Source of the DNA: Dyadobacter subterraneus
GTDB lineage: Bacteria > Bacteroidota > Bacteroidia > Cytophagales > Spirosomataceae
Assembly: GCF_015221875.1 (NCBI RefSeq)
Contig: NZ_JACYGY010000001.1
Location: 1,054,001-1,118,000 of the forward strand
Direction of reading: 5' to 3'
DNA: 64,000 nt
Shown: positions 7,857-17,174 of the stretch, in pieces
How the letters are laid out: every line of letters begins with the position of its first letter
How positions within the stretch are numbered: position 1 is the first letter of the stretch
Notes under the pieces: model-generated
The model's input: the letters and a program-made list of their open reading frames with translations, nothing else
What the model was told of the DNA's origin: nothing
Databases searched by the model: none
Translations under genes and position numbers: made by a program

Positions 7857-9449
7857 TTAAGCAATACTTTCTACCGGTGCATTTTTTCCTCCTAAATTTG
7901 AACAATCAAGCAGTTCCTGGATGTTTTTGTACGGAACCGGCGTTTTTAAATAGCCGTAGTTTTGAGCGAGTGATCTGGTAACATTATTGTCTCCCATGGA
8001 AATATCAATATCGTCCATACCAAGCTGACAAGGATGTTCATAACCTGCTGCATTGGTAATTTCAATAATTTCTTTTGCCAGCGTTTTCATATAATTATGG
8101 AAACGTTCACTTTTTAAAGTCGGATCAAGACCTGCTTCCAGCCATTTGTTATTAGTGGTAATTCCGGTTGGACAGCGGTTTGTATGACAAGCCTGTGCCT
8201 GAATACAGCCGATTGACATCATCGCTTCTCTTGCAACATTCACAATATCAGCACCCATGCAAAAAGCCATGATAGCTTGTGCAGGAAGTCCCAGTTTCCC
8301 GGAAGCGATAAATGTAATTTTATCCGTAAGATTTCTGGCCTGGAAAATTTTGTAAACCGTACTAAATCCATAAACAAACGGCAAAGCCACATGATCAGCA
8401 AAAGAAGGAGGCGCTGCTCCGGTTCCGCCTTCGCCACCATCTATGGTAATGAAATCGGGACCTTTTCCGGTTGCCACCATAAGATCGGCCAGCTGTTCCC
8501 ACATATCTATTTTTCCAATGGCGGCTTTAATTCCAACAGGCAGACCGGTTTCCTCAGCCATTTGTTCAATAAAATCAATCATACCGCGCACATCAGAAAA
8601 TGTGCTGTGATATGGAGGAGAAACGACATCTTTCCCCATCGGAACCTGACGAATTTCTGCGATTTCAGCTGTTATTTTACTTCCCGGCAAAACGCCGCCT
8701 TTTCCAGGTTTAGCGCCTTGGGAAAGTTTTAGTTCGATCAACCTGACAAACGGATTTGTCTGAGTCATTTTGACCAGTTTCTCCATCATGAAATTACCTT
8801 CATGATCGCGTACACCAAAATAGGACGTACCCATATTGAAGACCACGTCGGCACCAAAACGATGGTAAGGAGAAAGTCCGCCTTCGCCTGTATTGTGGTA
8901 ATTCCCGAATTGCAACGAACCTTTATTAAGCGATTCAATGGCTCTTGCCGACAATGAACCATAACTCATCGCACTCACATTCACGACAGAATGTGGCCGG
9001 TAAGGACGTTTACGTTTGTGATAAGCACCAATTACTTTGGCCGAAGGAATAGTATAATGATTTGGATCTTTCCCGTTTGCGGCGTGATGCGGATGGTTTA
9101 ATGGCAATTTATAAGGTAACATCGCCGGTTTGATAAAAACAAAACCAGCTTCGTTCATATCCTGATCCGAGCCAAAACCCTGATAATTGTTTTCCATTTT
9201 GGAAGACGCATAAATCCAGGAACGCTGGCGGCGGTTGAAAGGTAATTCTTCCCTGTTGTTGGCCACAATATACTGACGCAATTCCGGTCCGATTTGCTCA
9301 ATCATATACCGGAAATGACCGAGTAGCGGAAAATTATGCTGAATTGTATGTTTCTTTTGAAAAATATCCCGAAGAGCAAAAATTAGCAGGATAATAAGAA
9401 TATATGCCCAGATTGGCACGGAGGTAAAAAACTCAAAAAATGCAGTCAT
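7857..9449 (-). CDS. FMN-binding glutamate-synthase-like protein with N-terminal membrane anchor
   Basis: This 530-residue protein corresponds to the FMN/central part of glutamate synthase without the glutaminase domain. FMN- and substrate-site segments are visible: VSAMSYGSLSARAIES, KPGKGGVLPG, and the IDGGEGGTGAAP loop. Cys415, Cys421 and Cys426 in CIQAQACHTNRCP have the C-x5-C-x4-C spacing of the 3Fe-4S cluster of glutamate synthases. Residues about 9-27 form one membrane helix, absent from classical GltB. Such stand-alone proteins are common, and their true reaction is mostly unproved. aroA is upstream, with a hairpin between. Confidence 0.9.
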   Translation of the reverse strand: MTAFFEFFTSVPIWAYILIILLIFALRDIFQKKHTIQHNFPLLGHFRYMIEQIGPELRQYIVANNREELPFNRRQRSWIYASSKMENNYQGFGSDQDMNEAGFVFIKPAMLPYKLPLNHPHHAANGKDPNHYTIPSAKVIGAYHKRKRPYRPHSVVNVSAMSYGSLSARAIESLNKGSLQFGNYHNTGEGGLSPYHRFGADVVFNMGTSYFGVRDHEGNFMMEKLVKMTQTNPFVRLIELKLSQGAKPGKGGVLPGSKITAEIAEIRQVPMGKDVVSPPYHSTFSDVRGMIDFIEQMAEETGLPVGIKAAIGKIDMWEQLADLMVATGKGPDFITIDGGEGGTGAAPPSFADHVALPFVYGFSTVYKIFQARNLTDKITFIASGKLGLPAQAIMAFCMGADIVNVAREAMMSIGCIQAQACHTNRCPTGITTNNKWLEAGLDPTLKSERFHNYMKTLAKEIIEITNAAGYEHPCQLGMDDIDISMGDNNVTRSLAQNYGYLKTPVPYKNIQELLDCSNLGGKNAPVESIA

Positions 9450-9470
9450 AAACTTACAAATGTGGTGTGC

Positions 9471-9516
9471 GAGGCCGTTAAGCTAGCAACAATTTTCAAA
9501 ATAACATAACGGCCTC
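9471..9516. repeat. Inverted repeat between aroA and the glutamate-synthase-like gene
   Basis: GAGGCCGTTA (9471-9480) and TAACGGCCTC (9507-9516) are perfect 10-bp inverted repeats around 26 bases. There is no T-run after the stem on the minus strand, so it is not a standard terminator. It may be an RNA processing hairpin or a protein-binding site ahead of the gene at 9449. Confidence 0.4.
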
Positions 9517-9523
9517 ACGAATA

Positions 9524-10768
9524 TTAAGACAACTGCAATTCTTCCCAGGTTGTCACTTTTGCCAGGTCATTCCAATACCCGGGATATGATTTTACTACAA
9601 CGCCCGGTTCTTCAATTATAACGTCGTGAATCATACCGATTGGCGCGAAAGCAAGTGCCATACGGTGATCATCATAAGTAAATATAGAAGGAACAGAAGT
9701 AGCAGTGAAGTCAGATTTTTTTACAACTTCGTATTTCAAATTCTTTTCAACTTCATTCAGTTCAGCACCCAGTTTTTTGAGTTCTTCCTGAAGAGCGAAA
9801 ACGCGGTCTGTTTCTTTTATTTTTAAACTTTCAATTCCTGTAAGCGTCAGATGAATATTTTTCATTGCGCAGCAAACAGCAACTGTTTGAGCAAGATCAG
9901 GGCAATTAGTAAAATCCCAGGCCAGAGAAGTTTCAGCAGGAATTTTTGTCAAAAGCACGCCTCTTTCAGTGAAAGTACTTTGAACGCCAAGATGTGCCAT
10001 GATATTGACGATATCACTATCACCTTGTAGCGAATTTTCTTTCAAGCCAAGCAATTCAACTTCTGCATCTTCCGCCAGAGCAACAATGCTATACCAATAA
10101 CTCGCGCCGGACCAGTCTGATTCGATCGCGTAACTTTTTGGCTCGTATTTTGATGGTTTTACCTTGATGATATTCGCTTCCCAGTCCGCTTCATAAACGA
10201 TACCGAAATATTCCATTTGTTTCAATGTCATTTCGATATAAGGACGAGACCCAACTTCTCCTTCAAGAATGATAGTTAAACCATCGGGCAAAGACGGCGC
10301 GATTAAAAGCAAAGCAGAAATATACTGACTGCTTACATCACCACGGATTTTCAATTCATTGTTACCGGAATATTCAAAACCATTTATCTGCATTGGCGGA
10401 TAACCCGGAACATTTTCATACTGAATATCAGCTCCTAATGTTTTCAGCGCATCAACCAGAATTCCAATCGGGCGCTCACACATACGCGGCGTTCCGGTCA
10501 TTCGTTTTTTCTGATTTGTTACCGTAAAATATGCTGTCAGGAAACGCATTGTTGTACCTGCATCAATCACATCTGCAACGGCATCATCCGATTTTAGCAA
10601 CCTTTGCATCGTTTGAGAATCCCGTGCTTCTGAAATGTTAGAAAGCTGACATTGAAAACCAGTTAAGGCATCAATAATCAGCGCGCGGTTGCATTCACTT
10701 TTAGATGCTGCCAATTTGATTTCGGCACGAATTGGATTTTGTGGTGGATGTACAAGAATGGATTTCAC
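9524..10768 (-). CDS. aroA: 3-phosphoshikimate 1-carboxyvinyltransferase (EPSP synthase)
   Basis: This is the sixth shikimate-pathway enzyme, joining shikimate-3-phosphate and PEP. The 414-residue protein shows the substrate site SKSECNR (Lys23, Ser24, Arg28), GTTMRFLTAYF, the RGDVSSQYISALL helix, NCPDLAQT with the catalytic Asp, KETDR, and DDHRMALAFAP. The start is GTG at 10768. It is shorter than E. coli AroA by about 13 residues, as in other Bacteroidota. No other shikimate gene is nearby. Confidence 0.96.
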   Translation of the reverse strand: MKSILVHPPQNPIRAEIKLAASKSECNRALIIDALTGFQCQLSNISEARDSQTMQRLLKSDDAVADVIDAGTTMRFLTAYFTVTNQKKRMTGTPRMCERPIGILVDALKTLGADIQYENVPGYPPMQINGFEYSGNNELKIRGDVSSQYISALLLIAPSLPDGLTIILEGEVGSRPYIEMTLKQMEYFGIVYEADWEANIIKVKPSKYEPKSYAIESDWSGASYWYSIVALAEDAEVELLGLKENSLQGDSDIVNIMAHLGVQSTFTERGVLLTKIPAETSLAWDFTNCPDLAQTVAVCCAMKNIHLTLTGIESLKIKETDRVFALQEELKKLGAELNEVEKNLKYEVVKKSDFTATSVPSIFTYDDHRMALAFAPIGMIHDVIIEEPGVVVKSYPGYWNDLAKVTTWEELQLS

Positions 10769-10836
10769 AATAGTATTATTTCAGATTCAAAATTATGCGG
10801 TGAGTCAGCGTAGCAGCAGGTTTTTAACCTTAAAAT

Positions 10837-11451
10837 TTAATAAGTTTCTAATATTTTTAACTTATTTCTGCCATTGATTTTCAAGGTCGAAAAAGTCATT
10901 TTATAACAGATAAATCCGGTAGCCATGATGGCTCCTCCAACAATCAAAGTTGAAGCGTCCGTTGTATATCGCTTGTTATCAATGCCTTTGTTGAAAAAGT
11001 CGGCGCCGATGTAAATTAATCCAGCCAAAGGAAGCAAAGTCGCTGCCTGAGAAATGAAAGGGATACGACGATGCGTTTTTATCAGCTTAATTTCCTTCAA
11101 AGGAATAGACTGATAAGTCATTTGTCCCAATGCTTCATTAATAACAGCAATGCTAAAAGCCGAATCGGTTACATTGGCAATGGTTTCATTAAACTTGATC
11201 GTCTCGTTTTTCATCCGGAATTTGATGTTATCACCAGGGAAAAATCGGTAACGATGAAAACCACCAAGAACCGGAGAAGCATCTAAAACCATGTATTTCT
11301 GCCCCGGAGCGCCAACTACACGACTGTCGCCGCTTTGTTTAAGAAACAGTTCTTCACTTGAAAGAGCTTTTTTAGGGTCGTAATTATCCTGTGCCCAAAC
11401 CGGGATGCTGCCCAGGATGAATAAAATTAGTAATGTCAGAACTGATCTCAT
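10837..11451 (-). CDS. Secreted or membrane protein of unknown function
   Basis: From ATG 11451 the protein has 204 residues. It has a signal peptide (about 1-20, ending PVWAQ), an extracytoplasmic part of about 120 residues, and two C-terminal hydrophobic helices (AATLLPLAGLIYIGADFF and TLIVGGAIMATGFICY). No family is recognised. A TTG at 11472 in frame would add seven residues, but it sits inside the predicted -7 promoter box (11470-11477), so the ATG is preferred. It lies between DUF502 and aroA on the same strand. Confidence 0.75.
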   Translation of the reverse strand: MRSVLTLLILFILGSIPVWAQDNYDPKKALSSEELFLKQSGDSRVVGAPGQKYMVLDASPVLGGFHRYRFFPGDNIKFRMKNETIKFNETIANVTDSAFSIAVINEALGQMTYQSIPLKEIKLIKTHRRIPFISQAATLLPLAGLIYIGADFFNKGIDNKRYTTDASTLIVGGAIMATGFICYKMTFSTLKINGRNKLKILETY

Positions 11452-11469
11452 AAAGAAAATAGAAAGGCT

Positions 11470-11477
11470 CAAAGATA
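11470..11477 (-). promoter_or_regulatory. Predicted -7 promoter box for the gene at 10837-11451
   Basis: On the minus strand TATCTTTG matches TAnnTTTG exactly. It would start the transcript about 12 bases before ATG 11451, which argues against the TTG at 11472 as start. No clear -33 box was seen. Confidence 0.45.
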
Positions 11478-11536
11478 AGGAATCATTCTTTAAACGGGTA
11501 ATCCGTTTACATTGTTGTTAGGCTTTCACGGGCGAA

Positions 11537-12163
11537 TCACTCCTCGTCATCATGCTCTTCATGCGGCGGCACCTTCAATGAAACTCCACCGGATACGAGC
11601 ATTTTCATAACGTCCGTGGACTTTGCGTCCAGTACGGAAACATTTTCAGTTGGTACAATAAATAATTCTCCCGAAAGTGCATAGGACATCGGCATGTAAA
11701 CCGCCACGTGATCATGAATATGCAGATGACTAAGATCGGTTTGCGTAATAAAACCAATTTTCTTTATCCCCGTATCCTTATACATCGTAACCAAAACCGG
11801 TTGATTGAATTTTTTCTTATCCCCCACAAAAGCCATGACCAGATCTTTGATCGAGTAATAGATCAGACTGACGAGCGGAATGCGTCGCAGGATGCTTTCC
11901 GTAAATTTGAAAAATGACTGCGGGATGATCGTTGAAAAAACAAAACCGAGCAGAATAATACTTGTCAGGATAATCAGTACGCCGAGGCCGGGAAGATAAA
12001 CGGTCTGATTTCCTGAAATTGGAATATTGATCGGGATAATATTATCAAGGAATTCAACAGCGCTGCCAATAATGATAACAGTTACGTAAAGAGGGGCTAC
12101 CAGAACCAGGCCACGGATAAAGTAGCTCAGTATGCGTTTGAGGAAAGTATTTTTAATTTCCAT
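11537..12163 (-). CDS. DUF502 family membrane protein
   Basis: This 208-residue protein has two strong membrane helices (about 14-37, GLVLVAPLYVTVIIIG, and about 64-85, GLGVLIILTSIILLGFVFS). After them comes a soluble domain with the DUF502 features PLVSLIYYSIKDLV, FNQPVLVTMYKDTGIKKIGFIT and VYMPMSYALSGELFIVP. The C-terminus is acidic and His-rich. Function is unknown; plant members (LIKE COV) affect vascular patterning, which does not help here. It is a single gene between the unknown gene at 10837 and a divergent oxidoreductase. Confidence 0.9.
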   Translation of the reverse strand: MEIKNTFLKRILSYFIRGLVLVAPLYVTVIIIGSAVEFLDNIIPINIPISGNQTVYLPGLGVLIILTSIILLGFVFSTIIPQSFFKFTESILRRIPLVSLIYYSIKDLVMAFVGDKKKFNQPVLVTMYKDTGIKKIGFITQTDLSHLHIHDHVAVYMPMSYALSGELFIVPTENVSVLDAKSTDVMKMLVSGGVSLKVPPHEEHDDEE

Positions 12164-12434
12164 TAAAATTTATTCTAACATGCCGTATTATTTTTTGCGG
12201 AAGTAGAAATCTCCGCTAATACCTGTTTAAACTACGGTTTTCAACGGTTTTAAGTTCAAATTCGGTCAGTCACAAAATGCTTTTTTATTCTGATCCGGAA
12301 AGTAAAACCCTTATCACTATACATAAGTATTGTAAGCTGGACGATGAATGCAGATATTTGCATCCGCTAAGACGCAAAATTCAAAATTTTGTATCAGTTT
12401 TAGAAGATATTGGCAATTCATTTAGTAAACGTAT

Positions 12435-13517
12435 ATGTATCAGGCTGAATACTTAAAACATTTTACTGAGGAGGTTTTTCTGGCTATCGGATGTTCGGCT
12501 GAGGAAGCCGCTTTGGCTTCGACTGTACTAATTAGTGCAGATTTAAGAGGTGTTGATTCTCACGGAATCGCACGTTTGGCCGGTTATGTCCGGTTATATG
12601 ACAACGGAAGATTGAATCCGACGCCTGATGTAAAAGTGGTTTATGAAACGCCAAGTACCGCTGTCGTGGATGGAGACAGAGGTTTGGGATTGGTTGTAGC
12701 GCCAAAAGCAATGGAAATTGCGATGGAAAAAGCAGAGAAAGTAGGTTCTGGCTGGGTTTCTGTCAGGAATTCAAATCATTTTGGTATTGCCGGGTATCAT
12801 GCGATGCTGGCTTTGCAAAAAGATATGATCGGCTGGACGATGACAAACGCTGCTCCGCTGGTTACGCCAACTTTTTCCCTTGATAAATTATTAGGTACAA
12901 ATCCATTGGCAGTTGCCGTTCCCGCTTTTGAGGAACCCGCTTTTGTTGCTGATTTTGCATCAACTGCTGTTGCTTATGGTAAGTTTGAAATTTTGCAAAG
13001 AAAAGGTTTGCCGGCTCCGTTGGGATGGGCTCAGGATGCAGAGGGAAATCCTACAACGGATTCCAACGCTGTGAAAAGTGGGGGAGGATTGTTGCCGCTG
13101 GGTTCCGACCGTGAACATGGAAGTCATAAAGGATACGGACTGGGTGCCATTGTTGATATTTTTTCGGGCGTACTTTCCGGCGCGAATTTTGGGCCCTGGG
13201 TTCCGCCTTTTGCAACGGCAGGTTTTATGTCTGCAAATGAAGGAGTTGGCCTGGGTACCGGACACTTTTTAGGTGCTATGCGTGTTGATGGATTTCGGCC
13301 GGCTGATGAATTCAAACTTGATATGGATAAATGGATCCGCGCTTTCAGAGGTGCCAGAGCCGTGGAAGGGAAATCGGTAATCATTCCGGGTGATCCTGAA
13401 CGTGAAATGGAAGCCATTAGAAGTGTTGAAGGAATTTCACTTTTACAGCCTGTCGTGGAATCGTTGGCCGAATTGGCAAAACGCTTCAATATCGCATTTG
13501 AAAACAGAATTGATTAA
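12435..13517 (+). CDS. Ldh family oxidoreductase (malate/L-lactate dehydrogenase type 2)
   Basis: The 360-residue protein matches the Ldh_2 fold of NAD(P)-linked dehydrogenases for malate, L-lactate, ureidoglycolate and similar 2-hydroxy acids. Visible are RGVDSHGIARL (about 38-48, with the active-site His), VRNSNHFGIAGYHAM (about 111-125), GTNPLAVAVPAF and HKGYGLGAIVDIFSGVLSGA (about 224-243). The exact substrate cannot be told from the sequence. It begins a run of plus-strand genes; mltG follows after 76 bases. Confidence 0.93.
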   Translation: MYQAEYLKHFTEEVFLAIGCSAEEAALASTVLISADLRGVDSHGIARLAGYVRLYDNGRLNPTPDVKVVYETPSTAVVDGDRGLGLVVAPKAMEIAMEKAEKVGSGWVSVRNSNHFGIAGYHAMLALQKDMIGWTMTNAAPLVTPTFSLDKLLGTNPLAVAVPAFEEPAFVADFASTAVAYGKFEILQRKGLPAPLGWAQDAEGNPTTDSNAVKSGGGLLPLGSDREHGSHKGYGLGAIVDIFSGVLSGANFGPWVPPFATAGFMSANEGVGLGTGHFLGAMRVDGFRPADEFKLDMDKWIRAFRGARAVEGKSVIIPGDPEREMEAIRSVEGISLLQPVVESLAELAKRFNIAFENRID

Positions 13518-13593
13518 CAAAAAATATAATTACTGTCTCTTGTTGCAGCTGCCGGTTTGGTCAGTTGTTTTTTAAAAACTTCGTATTCAATAT

Positions 13594-14631
13594 ATGTCTC
13601 GTAATTTCAAAGTAGGATTGTTTTTGGTCATTGCAATTCTTACAACAACTTTCACTTTTTACTTTTGGCAAATTTTCAAAACACCGAATTTACAGGTTGA
13701 GAAAAAAGAAAGCTTTGCATTATTAATTCCCGAAGGCGCAACTTATCAGACTGTTCTTGATTCTTTGGACAAACACAAGGTGATCAACGACAATATTTCA
13801 TTCCGTTTTTTGGCTAAACTTTTGAAGTATACCGAAAATGTAAAACCCGGACGTTATGTGATCAAACCTGAAACCAGCAATTACAAAGCCGTTAAAAAAC
13901 TTCTTTCCGGCGTACAGGATCCTGTGAAACTTACTTTTAATAACATCAGATTAAAAGAAGATCTGATCAAAAGAATTGGTAACCGTTTTGAGTTTGGCGA
14001 AGATAAATTCCGTCAGGCAATGAACAGTGAGGAAGTTTGCAAGAAATACGGACTGGATACGGCTACGATTGTTTCCATGTTTTTGCCAAATACCTATGAC
14101 ATTTTCTGGACAACAGGAACGGAAAAATTTCTTGACAGAATGCATAGTGAATATAAAAAATACTGGAACGCTGAACGCGTTGCAAAAGCAAAAACAATTG
14201 GTCTGACGCCTGTTCAGGTTTCAATTTTGGCATCGATTGTTGAAGAAGAACAAGCCAGAAAAGTAGATGAAAGACCAATGGTTGCAGGTTTGTATATCAA
14301 TCGTTTAAATGCAGCAATGCCGTTACAGGCCGATCCGACGATTAAATATGCTTTACAGGATTTTGCGATCAAACGTATTTTGAATGAGCAGCTTCGTGTA
14401 AAATCTCCTTACAATACCTATGTAAATATTGGTTTGCCTCCGGGACCTATCCGTGTGGCAGATTTTAATTCTCTGGACGCTGTTTTAAATTATAGCAAAC
14501 ATGATTTTCTGTACATGTGTGCAAAATCGGACCTTTCGGGTTATCATGCTTTTGCAAAAACCTATGAAGATCACCTGAATAATGCCCGGATGTATCAGGC
14601 GGAATTGAACAGGCTTAAAATTATGAAGTAA
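13594..14631 (+). CDS. mltG: Endolytic peptidoglycan transglycosylase MltG
   Basis: The 345-residue protein has one N-terminal membrane helix (about 7-27) and a YceG/MltG domain outside the cell membrane. A LysM-like part (about 35-110) is followed by the catalytic region SILASIVEEEQA with the catalytic Glu, then LQADPTIKYAL and SPYNTYVNIGLPPGPI. MltG cuts nascent glycan strands inside the chain and sets their length near the division and elongation machinery. The neighbouring thioesterase gene follows after 47 bases. Confidence 0.96.
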   Translation: MSRNFKVGLFLVIAILTTTFTFYFWQIFKTPNLQVEKKESFALLIPEGATYQTVLDSLDKHKVINDNISFRFLAKLLKYTENVKPGRYVIKPETSNYKAVKKLLSGVQDPVKLTFNNIRLKEDLIKRIGNRFEFGEDKFRQAMNSEEVCKKYGLDTATIVSMFLPNTYDIFWTTGTEKFLDRMHSEYKKYWNAERVAKAKTIGLTPVQVSILASIVEEEQARKVDERPMVAGLYINRLNAAMPLQADPTIKYALQDFAIKRILNEQLRVKSPYNTYVNIGLPPGPIRVADFNSLDAVLNYSKHDFLYMCAKSDLSGYHAFAKTYEDHLNNARMYQAELNRLKIMK

Positions 14632-14678
14632 GTTTCGGGCGTTCGTTTTAATTTTAAACGCCTTATAATCAATAGAAA

Positions 14679-15095
14679 ATGTTCGCTTACGAAGTTAAAG
14701 GGATAAGAGTACGTTATGCCGACACAGATCAGATGGGTTATGTGTATTACGGAAATTATGCGAGATATTATGAGATCGGGCGTGTGGAAGCTTTGCGCAG
14801 CGTCGGATTTAGTTATAGGGAAATGGAAGAAACGGGCGTCATGATGCCCGTTTACGAAAACCGGTCGCGGTATATAAAACCGGCCCGTTATGATGATGAG
14901 CTTACCATAAAAGTTTTGATGCAAAAACTGCCGGGAACAAGAGTTGTTTTTGAATATGAAATAAGAAACCAGAATGACGTTTTGTTGAATGTAGGAGAAA
15001 CAACGCTGGTATTTCAGCGGATGGACAATGCAAAACTTTGCATTGCTCCGGCCAAACTCCTGGAAAAACTAAATCCTTATTTCCAGATTCTGTAA
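14679..15095 (+). CDS. Acyl-CoA thioesterase, 4HBT/YbgC type
   Basis: This 138-residue hot-dog protein has the YbgC-type active site RYADTDQMGYVYYGNYARYYE at the N-terminus, with Asp17 as the likely catalytic residue. YbgC-type enzymes hydrolyse short or long acyl-CoA thioesters. There is no tol-pal cluster here, unlike in proteobacteria. The stop is 11 bases before the start of the next gene, so the two are probably co-translated. Confidence 0.93.
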   Translation: MFAYEVKGIRVRYADTDQMGYVYYGNYARYYEIGRVEALRSVGFSYREMEETGVMMPVYENRSRYIKPARYDDELTIKVLMQKLPGTRVVFEYEIRNQNDVLLNVGETTLVFQRMDNAKLCIAPAKLLEKLNPYFQIL

Positions 15096-15106
15096 TATAT
15101 CTTGCT

Positions 15107-16030
15107 ATGCTTGAAAGACTGTTGAAAAACCGGCAAATCAAGCGGCTTATTGTATGGCTGCGAACGACGATGCTTCTTCGCGGAACGGTTTCCTTGTATG
15201 ACATTCTGGCTAATATTCGGAAAAATAATCACCGTTATGACATTGATCAGCGTGCCTCGGCCGTAGCATATAGTTTAACACTTGCCTGTTTCCCTGGAAT
15301 TATCTTTCTTTTCACCCTCGTTCCCTACATTCCTATTGAAAATCTGGATGATCAGATTCTTGAAATTTTAAAAGAGGTTTTACCAAGAGGGATTTATCAG
15401 GACGCCCGCCAGACCATCACCGATATCATCAGCAGACCTAGAAACAGCGTTTTGTCGTTTGGTTTTATTCTTGCCCTTGTCGCATCAACAAATGGAATGA
15501 TGTCGCTGATGCGCTCCTTTGACATGGTTTATGAAGATATTAAAACCAGAGGATTTCTGGCGCAAAGAGGTGTCGCATTATTGTTGACAGTAATTCTTGT
15601 CGCGGTTATGTTTTTGCTGATCGTGCTGCTGATTGTTGGTGATGCGGTGAAAGGAATTGTCAGTGACTGGCATATTATACAGGATACATGGATTGTTTCT
15701 TCACTAAATATTACCAGATATCTTGTCAGTTTTGCAGCATTAATGTTGGCGATATCTATTATCTATCGTTTTGCCCCGTCCCAGGGAAGGCGATATGCTT
15801 TTGTAAATATTGGATCGATCATTGCTTCTGTACTCATTTTGGTCGCCACTTATGGTTTTTCATTTTACCTTTCGCGGTTTAGTTCATACAATAAATTGTA
15901 TGGTTCAATTGGCACGATGATCGCCCTTATGATCTGGTTTTATTTACTGGCCCTACTCTTAATTTTTGGTTTTGAAATTAATGCCGGAATCGCTTCTGCC
16001 AGAAATAACACGCTGAATCCAAAATCTTGA
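15107..16030 (+). CDS. YihY/BrkB family membrane protein
   Basis: From ATG 15107 the protein has 307 residues; a longer frame begins inside the thioesterase gene and is not used. It has six membrane helices and the family motifs RASAVAYSLTLACFPGIIFLF (about 45-65), FGFILALVASTNGM and SYNKLYGSIGTMIALMIWFY (about 262-281). The family was once called RNase BN in error; its transport or other function is unproved. It follows the thioesterase closely and may be in its operon. Confidence 0.92.
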   Translation: MLERLLKNRQIKRLIVWLRTTMLLRGTVSLYDILANIRKNNHRYDIDQRASAVAYSLTLACFPGIIFLFTLVPYIPIENLDDQILEILKEVLPRGIYQDARQTITDIISRPRNSVLSFGFILALVASTNGMMSLMRSFDMVYEDIKTRGFLAQRGVALLLTVILVAVMFLLIVLLIVGDAVKGIVSDWHIIQDTWIVSSLNITRYLVSFAALMLAISIIYRFAPSQGRRYAFVNIGSIIASVLILVATYGFSFYLSRFSSYNKLYGSIGTMIALMIWFYLLALLLIFGFEINAGIASARNNTLNPKS

Positions 16031-16150
16031 ATGCCGTTAAATAAGTAGTCTGCTTTCTCTTTCTTTATCTCTCATAAGTTTGTGACTTTTAGAAGCCCTG
16101 TTCGTATTAGATCAATAGCAGTCTGGACAGGTGACACAAAAAAGTTATAG

Positions 16151-17146
16151 ATGGACGAAATAAAAAAGCCATTGGTTACTGTGGTTTTGACCGCTTTTAA
16201 TCAGGGGCAATACATTAAGGAAACACTGGGTTCAATTTTCGCCCAGACTTACCCAAATCTTCAGATTGTCATTATTGACAATGGAAGTAGTGACGGAACG
16301 GTATTATTGATAGAAAATATTGTATCCGATTTTCCTGAATTCACCTTAATAAAAAATGCAGAAAATCTCGGATTGTGCCGGGCTTTTAATCAGGGCCTTG
16401 CATTAGCCAAAGGGAAATATATCATTGATCTTGCCGCCGATGATATCATGCTGCCAGGCAGGATATCACATCAGGTGGAAGCACTGGAAAGTCTGGGAGA
16501 TGACTATGGCGTTGTCTTTTCCAATGCCCAGTATATTGATGCTAACGGCAGAATCCTGAATTTCCATTACCCGGTTGATACCAATCTTAAAGTTGAAAAA
16601 TCGATTCCTTCGGGGGATGTCTACAAAAGCATTCTGGAAAAATATTTTATTTGTACACCAACCATGATGATGCGCACCAAAATGCTGATTGAAATGGGTG
16701 GTTATGACGAAACACTCGATTTTGAAGATTTTGACCTTTGGGTAAGATCGGCTGTTCGCTACAAATATTTTTATCAGGATGAAGTGCTTACCAGAAAAAG
16801 AAATGTTCCTGGTTCATTAAGTACTCAGATTTATAAAAAAGGAAATAGCCTGCTGGAAACCTGTTATATCGTTTGTAATAAAGCTTATGATCTGAATCGT
16901 GATCAGGAGGAATTTGATTTATTGGCGGCGCGCATCAGAACATTCATCAGAAAATGTTTTTATGCCCAGGAATTTGAACTGGCCCTTCGTTTTCGCACAC
17001 TTTTAAATTACATTGAAAACCCTGGAATCCTTACAGAAATGATCGTGATGTTATGCCGTTTGCATCTTCCTGTAAATGGTTTGTACCGGTTTTATCTGAA
17101 TAATCTGCAAAAAAAAGCCCATAGAAGGGAGGATTTAGCATTTTGA
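16151..17146 (+). CDS. Glycosyltransferase family 2
   Basis: This 331-residue protein has a GT-A fold at its N-terminus: VTVVLTAFNQGQYIKETLGSI, VIIDNGSSDGT and the DxD-like AADDIMLPGR near residue 100. GT2 enzymes use nucleotide sugars to build surface glycans. The C-terminal third is helical and not assignable. There is no membrane helix, so it acts in the cytoplasm. It stands outside any polysaccharide cluster, although the WbqC-like gene is only 0.8 kb away. The acceptor is unknown. Confidence 0.92.
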   Translation: MDEIKKPLVTVVLTAFNQGQYIKETLGSIFAQTYPNLQIVIIDNGSSDGTVLLIENIVSDFPEFTLIKNAENLGLCRAFNQGLALAKGKYIIDLAADDIMLPGRISHQVEALESLGDDYGVVFSNAQYIDANGRILNFHYPVDTNLKVEKSIPSGDVYKSILEKYFICTPTMMMRTKMLIEMGGYDETLDFEDFDLWVRSAVRYKYFYQDEVLTRKRNVPGSLSTQIYKKGNSLLETCYIVCNKAYDLNRDQEEFDLLAARIRTFIRKCFYAQEFELALRFRTLLNYIENPGILTEMIVMLCRLHLPVNGLYRFYLNNLQKKAHRREDLAF

Positions 17147-17174
17147 ATTGTTAATTTGGTAAATAGTACATACT

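Noticed and set aside
15038..15106. Longer start of the YihY/BrkB gene inside the thioesterase gene
   Set aside because: The extra 23 residues are read from thioesterase coding sequence in another frame; ATG 15107, 11 bases after the thioesterase stop, fits the family.
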